Origin: Blastocatellia bacterium AA13
Lineage (GTDB): Bacteria; Acidobacteriota; Blastocatellia; UBA7656
DNA length: 64,000 nucleotides
Assembly: GCA_003222245.1 (NCBI GenBank)
Contig: QHVH01000015.1
Coordinates: forward strand, 1-64,000
Direction of reading: 5' to 3'
Made by a program: the position numbers and the translations under genes. Shown one piece after another: positions 7,479-16,312 of this stretch. Within the stretch, counting starts at the first letter, position 1; each line of letters begins with the position of its first letter. The notes beneath the pieces were generated by a model, which did no database searches, was not told the origin of the DNA, and saw only the letters and a list, made by a program, of their open reading frames with translations.

Positions 7479-7922
7479 TTAATCGGCGCCGGCGCCTTGT
7501 GACGTAGAGCAGAAGCGGTTGAAGGCGTCAGTCAGCATCTGTGCGATCTGAGGCGCTTCGCGCCCCTCGATCTGATGGCGCTCCAGGATATAGACCAACT
7601 CGCCGTTCTTGAGCAGGCCGATGGATGGGGACGAAGGCGCGTAGCCTTTGAAATAACCTCGTGCGTGTTCGGTTGCGTCTATGTCGGCACCCGCGAATAC
7701 GGTAATCGATTTGTTAGGAACCGCCTGGTTCTTCAGCGCGAGGGCCACGCCCGGTCTCGCCTTACCGGCCGCGCAGCCGCATACGGAGTTGACGATTACC
7801 ATCACTACTCCATCCGTTTCCCGGATCGCGGCATCGACGGCGTCGGGCGTGCGGGTCTCCTCGACGCCTAACTTCGTCAAATCTTCGCGCATCGGCTTGA
7901 TCAGCAATTCTGAATACGGCAT
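7479..7922 (-). CDS. BrxA/BrxB family bacilliredoxin
   Basis: A 147-residue thioredoxin-fold protein of the YphP/YqiW family. In Bacillus these remove bacillithiol from S-bacillithiolated proteins. The redox motif is CGC in NSVCGCAAGKARP, the hallmark of the family, and the N-terminus (PYSELLIKPMREDLTKLGVEE) also matches. Homologues occur in Acidobacteria and Bacteroidetes that may make bacillithiol or a related thiol; no bacillithiol synthesis gene lies in this window. AGGAGG lies a few bases upstream of the ATG. It is followed by no operon partner on this strand and preceded by the S9 peptidase with a 74-base spacer. Confidence 0.92.
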   Translation of the reverse strand: MPYSELLIKPMREDLTKLGVEETRTPDAVDAAIRETDGVVMVIVNSVCGCAAGKARPGVALALKNQAVPNKSITVFAGADIDATEHARGYFKGYAPSSPSIGLLKNGELVYILERHQIEGREAPQIAQMLTDAFNRFCSTSQGAGAD

Positions 7923-7996
7923 AAGCTTTACAACCTCCTGAATTTTGACTGGAATATGTCCAGCATACTATGAAAGGACCTCGCTCCAGCAAGATG

Positions 7997-9925
7997 CTAG
8001 AGATTCTCGATTGTAACAGGCTCGACTGGCTCGGGCAGGTCGAACCCGAATACTTTCGAATAAAAGAACAGCTCGGCATCGAGCGCCCGCTTGATATTCT
8101 CGGACCGGCGGAACCCGTGGCCTTCGCGTTCGAAAGCGACATAAGCCACTGGCAAGCCTTTCTCTTTCATTGCTTCGAACATCATTTCAGCCTGATTTGG
8201 CGGCACGACCTTATCATCCAGGCCCTGGAATAGAATTATCGGACACGACAACCGGTTCGTGAAATGAATCGGCGACCGCTCGTGATATAGATGGATGCTG
8301 TCCGGGTAGGCTCCGACAAGACTGTGGTTGTAGCGCGATTCGAACTTGTGGCAGTCGCGCTCAAGCGCCTCGACATCGCTCACTCCGAAATAGCTCGCTC
8401 CGGCCTTGAAGATGTCTCGGAATGTGAGAGCGGCAAGCGTCGTGTAGCCGCCCGCGCTTGCTCCTCGAATAATCAGGCGATTGGGATCGGCCTGGTCGAT
8501 TCCGACGATATACTTCGCCGCGTTTACGCAGTCGTCAATATCCACGACTCCCCATTGACCATTCAAGCGTTCGCGGTACTCGCGCCCATAGCCGGTGCTG
8601 CCTCCATAGTTCACATCAAGCACTCCGAATCCGCGGCTGGTCCAATACTGAATTCCCAATCCCAGGCTTGTAGTGGTTCCGCCGGTAGGGCCGCCATGAC
8701 TTATGACGATCAGGGGAGGTCGTTCTCCTTCCGGCGCTCTGTAAGCGGGGTTCGTCGGCGGATAAAAGAAAGCATAAGCTCGCTTGTCGCCTTCGGTCGG
8801 AAAATCAATTGCCTGAGGAGACGATATGTAAGCGCGGTCGAATCGAATATCAATGGAGCGCCGCAAGACCTTGCCCGTCCCGGTTTCGGTATTGAGTTCA
8901 ACTATCGCGAATGGTTCTGACGGCGTGCCGCCGCGAAATACGACTCTTCGCCGACTCGCCTTCACATTCGAGATGTCCGTATAAGGCGAGTCGATCGGGC
9001 AAAAGCTCGACTTATTAAGATCGATCTCGCCCAGCCGCCAGATTCCGTGCTGGTTATAGGTCGCAATAAGCCGGTCCTTTGATTCGAAGGCGTAAACGGA
9101 CGAGCCGAACGTCCAGTGTGGAGAGCCGAACTCCGCTTCCATTTGAACTACGGGCTCGCTGACTCCGTTCCTGATTCGATAAATATTCCACCAGCCGGTC
9201 CGATCCGAGATAAAGAACAGCTCGCCCTCAGGCGACCACTTTGGCTGGAGCAGCGACTCCGAAGGTCCGCCCGCCGCCAATTTCTCTTCCTCGATCACGC
9301 CGCCGTCCGAGACCGAGGCAATCCATAACTCGGTACAGTCCCACGGCATGTTGGGGTGGTTCCACGTGAGCCATGCGAGCCGTGATCCGTCCGGACTAAT
9401 GCGGGGCGACGAGTAGAAATCGGCGCCGGAAACCAGCACCCGCTCGTCGGAGCCGTCTAATGCAATTGCGACGATCGTGTTTTCGGTTTCGCGGCTGCCG
9501 CTCGAATGATCTTCTCTCACGGCGATGATCCGGTTTCGACGGCGATCCACGATGAAATCCGCGTATCGCATGGTTTCGAGCGAAGTAAGCGGAACAGCGG
9601 CCCCATCCCCTTGCTGCCTGTATAGTCTGTTGTCGTCGAAATTCGAGAAGATAAGCAATCCGTCGTCGATCAGGTACGCGCCCCCGCCGTATTCGTGAAC
9701 ACGAGTTCGAACATTAAACTCGGGAGCGGTCAGGTCGACGACGGAACCATCCGCGCTCATTCTAACCAGGCGATTCTTACCGGCTTCAGCCGCCCGCGCC
9801 TCGATCCAGTAGATATCGCTTCCATCAAGGGCGATTTCGGCAAGCCCGGTTACTCCCCCCGAAATCAATTCGGATGTTATCGGCGATTTCCACGAGCCGA
9901 AAGGCTCGACCAGTTTCACTGTCAT
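7997..9925 (-). CDS. S9 family peptidase (dipeptidyl-aminopeptidase/acylaminoacyl-peptidase type)
   Basis: A 642-residue serine peptidase with an N-terminal beta-propeller (about residues 1-370) gating a C-terminal alpha/beta-hydrolase domain. The propeller shows WD-like repeats such as SPRISPDGSRLAWLTWNHPNMP. The catalytic domain has the oxyanion HGGPTGG motif, the nucleophile in GASAGGYTT, the Asp in FQGLDDKVVPP and the His in REGHGFR. No signal peptide is visible, so it is probably cytosolic and trims N-terminal dipeptides or acyl-amino acids from short peptides. Length and order are normal for S9C. It is divergent from the zinc-ribbon gene at 10113. Confidence 0.93.
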   Translation of the reverse strand: MTVKLVEPFGSWKSPITSELISGGVTGLAEIALDGSDIYWIEARAAEAGKNRLVRMSADGSVVDLTAPEFNVRTRVHEYGGGAYLIDDGLLIFSNFDDNRLYRQQGDGAAVPLTSLETMRYADFIVDRRRNRIIAVREDHSSGSRETENTIVAIALDGSDERVLVSGADFYSSPRISPDGSRLAWLTWNHPNMPWDCTELWIASVSDGGVIEEEKLAAGGPSESLLQPKWSPEGELFFISDRTGWWNIYRIRNGVSEPVVQMEAEFGSPHWTFGSSVYAFESKDRLIATYNQHGIWRLGEIDLNKSSFCPIDSPYTDISNVKASRRRVVFRGGTPSEPFAIVELNTETGTGKVLRRSIDIRFDRAYISSPQAIDFPTEGDKRAYAFFYPPTNPAYRAPEGERPPLIVISHGGPTGGTTTSLGLGIQYWTSRGFGVLDVNYGGSTGYGREYRERLNGQWGVVDIDDCVNAAKYIVGIDQADPNRLIIRGASAGGYTTLAALTFRDIFKAGASYFGVSDVEALERDCHKFESRYNHSLVGAYPDSIHLYHERSPIHFTNRLSCPIILFQGLDDKVVPPNQAEMMFEAMKEKGLPVAYVAFEREGHGFRRSENIKRALDAELFFYSKVFGFDLPEPVEPVTIENL

Positions 9926-10112
9926 CGGTTAGCTCCGTTAATTTGAAGGTATGCGAAACAGAGTTTCGTTTGCGCGCGAGTGACACAGCATCGCACAAAA
10001 GATTACTCTTCGTAAAACGTGGGGCGCTGAGTTATACTAGCGGTCGTTCAGCCTCCGCCCGATCCACTCAACCCCGCCAAATTTATGCGTTCTTGCTTGA
10101 GGAGAGACCTGT

Positions 10113-10691
10113 ATGAGATGCCCTAAGTGCCATACGGACACGCCGTCTGACGCGCTCGTATGTCCCGGCTGTAAACTCCCGACTCCACGGGGACGGCAAT
10201 TCAAAGCAGACAAAAAAGCCGGCATGAATCCAAAGAGTCCGAAGAGAATCAAAGAGCACAAACAATATCAGCGATCCAAGCTCGTGAACATCATCCTCAG
10301 CTCGGTTCTCGGACTGCTGGTCGTGGGATTGGGCGCCTACCTTTACATGAACTTCAAATTCGGCGCCGCTGAACTCGATCCAGCCGCGGCGAAAAACGTG
10401 CTTGTTACGCTTCGTAAGCTGCCCTCGAACGAGCAGGGGCTCTCGGTCGACGAGAGGATGAACGCGGAAGTGAAGAAGTCGAAAGACGCGGGCAAGCTCG
10501 TAAAATATCAAGGGTGGACAATGCGCCCGGTCCAGGGCGACAAGAACAAGATTCTCATAGCGTTCACATTCGAGGAGAAGGACAGCGGCGAGCAGCGCGC
10601 CGAGTGGATCGCCGACACGAGGAACAATTCATTCGCGCCTCGCACGGGCCTGGCATCTTCAATTTACGCAGCCAACAGCGGCGCCCAATAA
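10113..10691 (+). CDS. Zinc-ribbon single-pass membrane protein of unknown function
   Basis: I do not recognise a named family. The protein opens with a four-cysteine zinc ribbon (Cys3, Cys6, Cys17, Cys20), followed by a basic linker and one membrane helix at about residues 57-77 (NIILSSVLGLLVVGLGAYLYM). A soluble C-terminal domain of about 115 residues contains a VKYQGWTMRPVQGDKNKILIAF stretch and would be periplasmic if the ribbon is cytosolic. GAGGAG lies nine bases upstream of the ATG. The ribbon-plus-helix design is common in bacterial zinc-ribbon_2 membrane proteins that have no assigned role. It is transcribed alone, divergent from the S9 peptidase and convergent with the PQQ-propeller pair. 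Confidence 0.75.
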   Translation: MRCPKCHTDTPSDALVCPGCKLPTPRGRQFKADKKAGMNPKSPKRIKEHKQYQRSKLVNIILSSVLGLLVVGLGAYLYMNFKFGAAELDPAAAKNVLVTLRKLPSNEQGLSVDERMNAEVKKSKDAGKLVKYQGWTMRPVQGDKNKILIAFTFEEKDSGEQRAEWIADTRNNSFAPRTGLASSIYAANSGAQ

Positions 10692-10716
10692 GCCGGAGCG
10701 ATTCTATAATCAGCAA

Positions 10717-12054
10717 TCATTTCGCGCTTGCGCTTTTCGTTATTCGATACAACTTCGAGGCGGTTCGTATTATAAGACTGCCGCGCGCGATCGCGGGCGT
10801 AGCCATGCACATTTCGTCGAGTGAATTCTTTCGCAGCAGCTTGTACTCTTTGCCCGCTTGAATGACGAAAGTATCGCCGTCTTCGCTCAAGCAGAAGATC
10901 TTTCCATTGTAAGCCCACGGAGAAGACGTGAACGCGCCCGCCGCCGGATCTATGCGTTGCTTTCCGTAGATTTCCTGTCCGGTTTTCGCGTCGTGGCAGG
11001 TGAAGAAACCTCGATCAAGCAGCGTGTAGTAGTAGTCGCCGTAGATCAAGGGCGTCGGATTGTACGGACCCGCCTGCGGCTGGAACCACGCGATGAATTG
11101 ATTGCTCTTCTCGCCTTCCTTGAGGCTTATGTTGCCCAATGCGCCCGCCTTGATCGCGTATACCGGCCGCAAGCTGTCCATCACGTAGCCGGATGAAATG
11201 TACAACAGCCCGAACTTTGAAAACGGCGTCGGAATCGAAATCGACGACATTCCTTGAAGCTCCCACAGCACTTTCCCATTCAAATCATAAGACCGAATGC
11301 TTTTTGTTCCCGCCGTTACTATCTCGGTTCGCATTTCGTTTTCCCAGACGTAAGGCGTCGCCCAATTTGTGCCCTCCGCCCGCTCGACTCGCCACGCCTG
11401 TTCACCTGTTTTCTTGTTCAGGGCTGTGATGAATGACTTCTCGTCATTGTCGTTGACCAGATAGATATTTTCCTTGAACAGCACCGGCGAAGCGGCGGTT
11501 CCCCATCCGAATCTCGTCTTAAACGGACCCCACTTCTGCGCCCAAAGCTGTTTGCCCTTCATATCGAAGCAGAAGATTCCGAGATTGCCGAAGTACGCGT
11601 ATACTCGTTCGCCGTCGGTAACCGGGGTTTCGGATGCGTAAGTGTTCTTGAGGTGGCGCGATGCGGGGGGCAGGCCTCGATTGACTTCACGTTCCCATTT
11701 GATCTTACCGGTCTTGAAATCGACGGCGTAAACCATCCACCGATGCTCGTCGGCCGGGGGCTTCCGCTCACCGCCAAAATAGAGGCCCTTTTTCGGCTTT
11801 TCGCCTTCGACGGAGCTCACTACCGACGTAAGAAAAATCGTGTCGCCCCATACGACCGGCGAGCTCCAGCCGCTGCCGGGAATATCTACCTTCCAGGCTA
11901 CGTTTTCAGTAGGGCTCCAGGCATCGGGCAGGGTCGGATCCTCGGCAACCGGAATCGACTGAGACCCGCGAAATTGCGGCCACTTCTCGTCGGCCGCAAC
12001 AGCCGACGCAAGCAGGAAGAGGGTCGTAAGAATCGAGCTTATGATTTTTCGCAT
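10717..12054 (-). CDS. Secreted PQQ-like beta-propeller protein (second of a tandem pair)
   Basis: A 445-residue exported protein with a signal peptide ending near AVAADE, then the WPQFRG motif that often opens this family. Repeated blades follow with tryptophan-docking patterns (LWAQKWG, AWRVER, GKVLWELQG). It resembles PQQ-dependent dehydrogenase propellers and BamB, but no cytochrome c site is present, so an enzymatic role is uncertain. Family members often bind substrates or act as periplasmic scaffolds. It lies 19 bases after its paralogue (12074-13330) on the same strand, so the two are probably one operon that arose by duplication. It is moderately longer because of an insertion near residue 90 (GLYFGGERKPPADEHRW). 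Confidence 0.85.
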   Translation of the reverse strand: MRKIISSILTTLFLLASAVAADEKWPQFRGSQSIPVAEDPTLPDAWSPTENVAWKVDIPGSGWSSPVVWGDTIFLTSVVSSVEGEKPKKGLYFGGERKPPADEHRWMVYAVDFKTGKIKWEREVNRGLPPASRHLKNTYASETPVTDGERVYAYFGNLGIFCFDMKGKQLWAQKWGPFKTRFGWGTAASPVLFKENIYLVNDNDEKSFITALNKKTGEQAWRVERAEGTNWATPYVWENEMRTEIVTAGTKSIRSYDLNGKVLWELQGMSSISIPTPFSKFGLLYISSGYVMDSLRPVYAIKAGALGNISLKEGEKSNQFIAWFQPQAGPYNPTPLIYGDYYYTLLDRGFFTCHDAKTGQEIYGKQRIDPAAGAFTSSPWAYNGKIFCLSEDGDTFVIQAGKEYKLLRKNSLDEMCMATPAIARGSLIIRTASKLYRITKSASAK

Positions 12055-12073
12055 TGCAATGTTCCTGAAATTA

Positions 12074-13330
12074 TTATCGCTTTCCGATGCAGTACAGATA
12101 TTGAGCGGTTCGAATGAATATCTGGCCCTCGGATACGGCGGGCGAGCTCAGACAGTAGTCGTTCAGATTATTCTGCGCAAGAACTTCAAAAACCGGCCCG
12201 GCTTTGACCACCGTCGTCAGCCCGTCCTCATTGGTGATGTAAATCTTGCCATCGGCCAGAATGGGCGAAGAGCTATAGGTAGCCGGTTGAATTCGCTGCG
12301 GGCCCCAGATGGGCTGACCGGTCTTGGCGTTCAGGCACCACATCACGCCGCGGTCGTCGACGCTGTAGAAGTACTTGCCGTCGGTGACGGGCGTGGGGAC
12401 ATCAGGGCCGTTTTGAAAGGACCACAGTCTGTGCGTCTCGGTTATGTTTCCCCGCCCCCCGGCTTTGATGGCAAGCAGAGGGCGCACGCGAGTCGGAGCA
12501 TAGATCACCTCGTCGGCAACAACCGGCGAAGCCACTATTCGATTGTTGGGATTGTTTTCCGGATTGAGTCCGTCGGATCTCCACAGTTCTTTTCCGCTGG
12601 CGAGATCATGCCCGGTTACGCAATCGCCTCCGGTGATAACGATTTCGATACTGCTGCCGTAGCGAAGCAGAGCCGGCGTGGTGTATGAATCCGGCGACTC
12701 TCGAATGGCTTTTGTAGGACGCTCGATTCTCCAGATCGTTTTGCCGGTCTTCTTGTCGATTCGCAAAACGTAAGAGGGGTCTGTCGTTCTCATGCCGTGC
12801 AGGACCTGCACGTAGAGCGAGTCTTCGTACAAGAGAGGCGATGAGGCATAGCCCCAATTCAAACCGAAGCGCCCATAGTCCTTCTGAATTTCCCTCGACC
12901 ACAATTCAGCGCCGGAGAAGTCAAAGCCTTTGAATGCGCCCTGTCCCGTCATCAGATAAACGCTCTTTCCATCCGTGACCGGCGAAGGCGAAGACATATT
13001 CTGCTTCCGCATCTTCACATTGCCCGCGCCTACCCGCTTCTTCCATAGAATGTCTCCCTTCTTTCGGCCGACCGCCCACAAGAAGAGATCGTCTCCCTCG
13101 GCTACGTTCAGAAAGATAATATCGCCCCAGATGATGGGCGTAGACCCGCTCCAACTCGGCATCGCAAGTTTCCAGGTTATGTTCTCTTCGGAGCTCCAAC
13201 GAGTAGGCAGGTTCTTTTCATCGCAGACGCCGTTCAAATGCGGGCCGCGCCATTGAGGCCAATTGTCGGCGGACGCAAGCGAGACCAGAAGCAAAGTTGC
13301 CAGAGCGATTGAGACAATTCTTCGATTCAC
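12074..13330 (-). CDS. Secreted PQQ-like beta-propeller protein (first of a tandem pair)
   Basis: A 418-residue exported propeller protein beginning with a signal peptide (cut near LASADN) and the WPQWRGPHLNGV motif. Several blades are recognisable by docking motifs such as ILWKKRVG, TIWRIERP, KELWRSDG and PIWGPQRI. A GTG start at 13330 is chosen because AGGAGG lies six bases upstream. The paralogue at 10717-12054 shares the same order of blades and the C-terminal SSPAVSEGQIFIRTAQYLY-type ending (there TPAIARGSLIIRTASKLY). Such pairs are frequent in Acidobacteria and Planctomycetes. The substrate and PQQ binding are unproven. Confidence 0.86.
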   Translation of the reverse strand: MNRRIVSIALATLLLVSLASADNWPQWRGPHLNGVCDEKNLPTRWSSEENITWKLAMPSWSGSTPIIWGDIIFLNVAEGDDLFLWAVGRKKGDILWKKRVGAGNVKMRKQNMSSPSPVTDGKSVYLMTGQGAFKGFDFSGAELWSREIQKDYGRFGLNWGYASSPLLYEDSLYVQVLHGMRTTDPSYVLRIDKKTGKTIWRIERPTKAIRESPDSYTTPALLRYGSSIEIVITGGDCVTGHDLASGKELWRSDGLNPENNPNNRIVASPVVADEVIYAPTRVRPLLAIKAGGRGNITETHRLWSFQNGPDVPTPVTDGKYFYSVDDRGVMWCLNAKTGQPIWGPQRIQPATYSSSPILADGKIYITNEDGLTTVVKAGPVFEVLAQNNLNDYCLSSPAVSEGQIFIRTAQYLYCIGKR

Positions 13331-13604
13331 GGCAGTCCTCCTGAGCAGAGGCGTAAATAGTAGATCATCGGATATGCTTTGTCATCAGAAGCCCGTGATA
13401 GATGCGATAGATGAGCGGTCGATGCGCTTAACATCTTTTGATAAAACGGCCGTATAGGATCAGCCCGTGAGTGCTCGATGCGAACAAGCAATTTCGCGAA
13501 GGGCAAGCGCGCTTGAGTCCGGATGTCCTCACTTGCGATCTGACGCGCGGGCATGAAAGGATCGAAAAATGAAATCGGCAAGGATTTTTCTAAGGAGATA
13601 AGTT

Positions 13605-13994
13605 GTGAGACAGAACTTCTCTTCCGGAACTCGATGGGAACCTGTGGTTGGCTATTCTCGTGCGGTCCGAGTCGGAAACTCCGTTTTTGTATCGGGCACA
13701 ACGGCGACTGATGAAGCAGGAACGATAGTCGGAACGGGCGACGCATACGCGCAGGCGATTCAGATCTTGAGGAATATCGAAAAAGCTCTGGCTAAGGCCG
13801 GCGCCGAGCTAAAGCATGTCGTCCGCACCAGAATGTATCTCACCAAGATCGCGGACTGGGAAAAAGTCGGCCGTGCTCACGGCGAATTTTTCGGCGAGAT
13901 ACGCCCGGCAACAAGCCTTGTCGAAGTCAGCAGCCTGATTTCACCTGACATACTCGTCGAGATTGAAGCCGACGCCGTCGTGGATGATGAATAA
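13605..13994 (+). CDS. RidA family enamine/imine deaminase
   Basis: A 129-residue RidA/YjgF/UK114-family protein. It should hydrolyse reactive 2-aminoacrylate and related enamines released by PLP enzymes such as threonine dehydratase, which protects branched-chain amino acid enzymes. The active-site Arg is in [10 protein letters not shown], the conserved [12 protein letters not shown] follows, and the terminal acidic strand is [10 protein letters not shown]. The GTG start at 13605 is well placed after AAGGAG. It is convergent with the LysR gene and close to the leucine cluster, which fits the metabolic link but does not prove it. Confidence 0.93.
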   Translation: MRQNFSSGTRWEPVVGYSRAVRVGNSVFVSGTTATDEAGTIVGTGDAYAQAIQILRNIEKALAKAGAELKHVVRTRMYLTKIADWEKVGRAHGEFFGEIRPATSLVEVSSLISPDILVEIEADAVVDDE

Positions 13995-14017
13995 CCCGCA
14001 AGGGAGCCCGAGCGTTA

Positions 14018-14935
14018 TCACCTTTCCCTGCGGTAGGCATACGACCCCTTCCGCTGATCCGAAATAGCTTCGGCCACTTTCAAGAAGGCCCGCGCGGCAT
14101 GCGAGAGGCTTGCGTTCCTGCGATAAACAAGCCGCAGCTTGCGCTCAATCTTGAGCTCCTTCACCGGGACGCGGACCAACTCCCCGCGCTCGACCTCCGC
14201 TTCAACGCATATACCGGGCACAAGCGCTACGCCGTTTCCGGTCGAAACGAATTTCTTGATCGCCTCGATCGTCGGCAGCTCGACGTCCATATTCAGCGGC
14301 GTCTTGTGACGCCTGAATGATTCAAGCACCTTTGCCCGGTAGGGCGAAGATACGTTGTGGGCCACAAACGATTCCGCGCCGAGTTGTTTGATCCTCGCCT
14401 GCCGCGAGGCCGCGAGTGGATGCCGGGGATGCACAACAAACGCCAGTTCATCGCGATAGACCACGATCGACTGCAGGAGCGGCTCGTCGGGGCTGAAGGA
14501 CAGAACGCCGATCTCAGCGGCATGCTTGAGAACATCCGCGGGTATCGTGCTCGCGAGCGAGCGTTGCACGGTCACTTTGATCATCGGATAAAGCCTTCGG
14601 AACTCCTCGAGCACCGGCAAGAGGTATAGACAGGTGAACTCGTTCGCGGCGAGAACCAGCTTGCCGTTGTGCATCTCACGGAGTTCCTTCAGCGCCGTGT
14701 GTGCTTCGGCGCGCAGGTTCATCAGTTTGTGCGCGTACTCTTGAAGAACCATGCCTGCGTCGGTCAGCGTTCCATTTCGGGACGATCGATCGAAGAGCGA
14801 CTCGCCAAGCTCCCCTTCGAGTTTTCGGATCGCCTGGCTGACGGCCGGCTGAGTTCTGAACAACCTCTCCGCGGCCCGAGAAAAGCTCCCTTCGCGCGCT
14901 ACGCTGAGAAAAACCTCGAGCTGAAAGATATCCAT
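14018..14935 (-). CDS. LysR family transcriptional regulator
   Basis: A LysR-type regulator with an N-terminal winged helix (MDIFQLEVFLSVAREGSFSRAAERL, with TQPAVSQAIRKLE as the recognition helix) and a C-terminal periplasmic-binding-like effector domain. The ATG at 14933-14935 is preferred because GAGAGG lies just upstream; two GTG codons would add five residues. It is divergent from leuA across 167 bases that hold an inverted repeat, the usual arrangement for a LysR protein controlling its neighbour and itself. The likely target is therefore the leucine operon, with an intermediate such as 2-isopropylmalate as a reasonable co-inducer. Effector identity is inference only. Confidence 0.9.
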   Translation of the reverse strand: MDIFQLEVFLSVAREGSFSRAAERLFRTQPAVSQAIRKLEGELGESLFDRSSRNGTLTDAGMVLQEYAHKLMNLRAEAHTALKELREMHNGKLVLAANEFTCLYLLPVLEEFRRLYPMIKVTVQRSLASTIPADVLKHAAEIGVLSFSPDEPLLQSIVVYRDELAFVVHPRHPLAASRQARIKQLGAESFVAHNVSSPYRAKVLESFRRHKTPLNMDVELPTIEAIKKFVSTGNGVALVPGICVEAEVERGELVRVPVKELKIERKLRLVYRRNASLSHAARAFLKVAEAISDQRKGSYAYRRER

Positions 14936-14991
14936 TTCACCTCTCACCACGGTCTATTCGTGAAAACTATGCCTGAATGCGGGCCGGGATT

Positions 14992-15017
14992 ATAGCATAA
15001 GCGAAACGATATGGTAT
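14992..15017. promoter_or_regulatory. Inverted repeat between lysR and leuA (LysR operator candidate)
   Basis: ATAGCATA (14992-14999) and TATGGTAT (15010-15017) form an interrupted dyad with 7 of 8 pairs and a 10-base spacer. The whole is 26 bp, consistent with LysR-type sites. It sits roughly midway in the divergent spacer, 57 bp from the LysR start and 85 bp from the leuA start. Confidence 0.55.
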
Positions 15018-15102
15018 CCCAAAAATTATAACTTTGACTTTGATAGTGACGGCGGATAGGATCGGCGTCTCCATCAGGCGCTATGCGGTCAGGAGGGATC
15101 GA

Positions 15103-16275
15103 TTGTCACGCGAACACGTCCTGGTTTTCGATACAACGCTTCGGGATGGAGAGCAGTCGCCCGGGTGCAGCATGAACTTGAGCGAAAAAGTAAATCTGGC
15201 GAAACAACTTGACCGGCTGGGGGTCGACATCATCGAAGCAGGGTTTCCTACAGCATCGGAGGGCGACTTCGAATCGGTTAAGGCCGTCGCGGGCGAGGTT
15301 CGGCGGCCGGTGATCGCGGCGCTTGCACGGGCCAAGACCGACGATATCAAATGCGCGTGGGATGCCGTCAGGAACGCGGACAAGCCGCGCATTCACACCT
15401 TTCTCGCGACCTCCGACATACACCTCGAATACAAGCTCAAAATGACGCGCGAGGAGGCTCTCGTCCGAGCAAAAGAGAGCGTCCGGCTTGCAAGGTCGCT
15501 TTGCGATGACGTTGAGTTTTCGGCGGAAGACGCGACTCGGACTGATCTGGATTTCTTATGCGCAGTGATTGAGGCCGTGATTCGCGAAGGGGCGGCCACA
15601 ATCAATATTCCCGACACGGTGGGTTACACAACGCCCGGCGAGTTCCGAAGCATAATCGAGGCTGTTCGAAACCGCGTGAATGGAATCGAACGGGCTACGG
15701 TCTCCGTCCATTGTCACGATGATCTCGGGTTGGCGGTTGCGAACACGCTCGCGGCGCTTGAAGGCGGGGCCCGGCAGGTCGAATGTACGATCAACGGAAT
15801 AGGCGAGCGCGCGGGCAACGCCTCTCTCGAAGAGGTGGTAATGGCCTTGCGAACCCGGGCCGACGTTATGCCCTTTGAAACCGGCGTCGCCGCTGAAGAG
15901 CTTTATGCCTCGAGCCGGTTGTTGATCGAGAGCACGGGCGTCGCGGTTCAGCCGAATAAAGCCATTGTGGGCCGGAACGCATTCGCTCATGAAGCGGGCA
16001 TTCATCAGGACGGCATGATCAAGAATAAGCTCACGTACGAGATTATGACCCCGCAATCCGTCGGTGTGCCCGAAAGCAGATTGGTGCTGGGAAAGCACTC
16101 CGGCCGGCACGCGCTTGCGTTGAGATGCGAGGCGCTGGGTTACCGCTTCGAGCGGCGCGCCCTCGACCGACTCTACAGGCGTTTTGTAGCTCTTGCCGAC
16201 GAAATAAAGGCTGTCGATGACCACCGGATCGAGCAGCTCGTGCGCGATGAGATGTTGGAAATAAGCGCGGCATAA
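15103..16275 (+). CDS. leuA: 2-isopropylmalate synthase, short form without regulatory domain
   Basis: It catalyses the first step of leucine synthesis, acetyl-CoA plus 2-oxoisovalerate. Motifs favour IPMS over homocitrate synthase: [48 protein letters not shown], the metal ligands in [10 protein letters not shown], and [15 protein letters not shown]. The TTG at 15103 is chosen because AGGAGGG lies six bases upstream, which gives 390 residues; the frame is open back to 15034 but that part has no family similarity. The usual C-terminal leucine-binding domain (about 120 residues) is absent, and the protein ends soon after the linker helices. Leucine feedback at this enzyme is therefore not expected, so control may fall to the divergent LysR protein. 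Confidence 0.88.
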   Translation: MSREHVLVFDTTLRDGEQSPGCSMNLSEKVNLAKQLDRLGVDIIEAGFPTASEGDFESVKAVAGEVRRPVIAALARAKTDDIKCAWDAVRNADKPRIHTFLATSDIHLEYKLKMTREEALVRAKESVRLARSLCDDVEFSAEDATRTDLDFLCAVIEAVIREGAATINIPDTVGYTTPGEFRSIIEAVRNRVNGIERATVSVHCHDDLGLAVANTLAALEGGARQVECTINGIGERAGNASLEEVVMALRTRADVMPFETGVAAEELYASSRLLIESTGVAVQPNKAIVGRNAFAHEAGIHQDGMIKNKLTYEIMTPQSVGVPESRLVLGKHSGRHALALRCEALGYRFERRALDRLYRRFVALADEIKAVDDHRIEQLVRDEMLEISAA

Positions 16276-16312
16276 TGTAGCCGCGCGATACGCTCAGATT
16301 TGGCAATCCACT

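Noticed and set aside
15556-16224. Minus-strand frame of 222 residues
   Set aside because: Antisense of leuA; no ribosome site and no family match.
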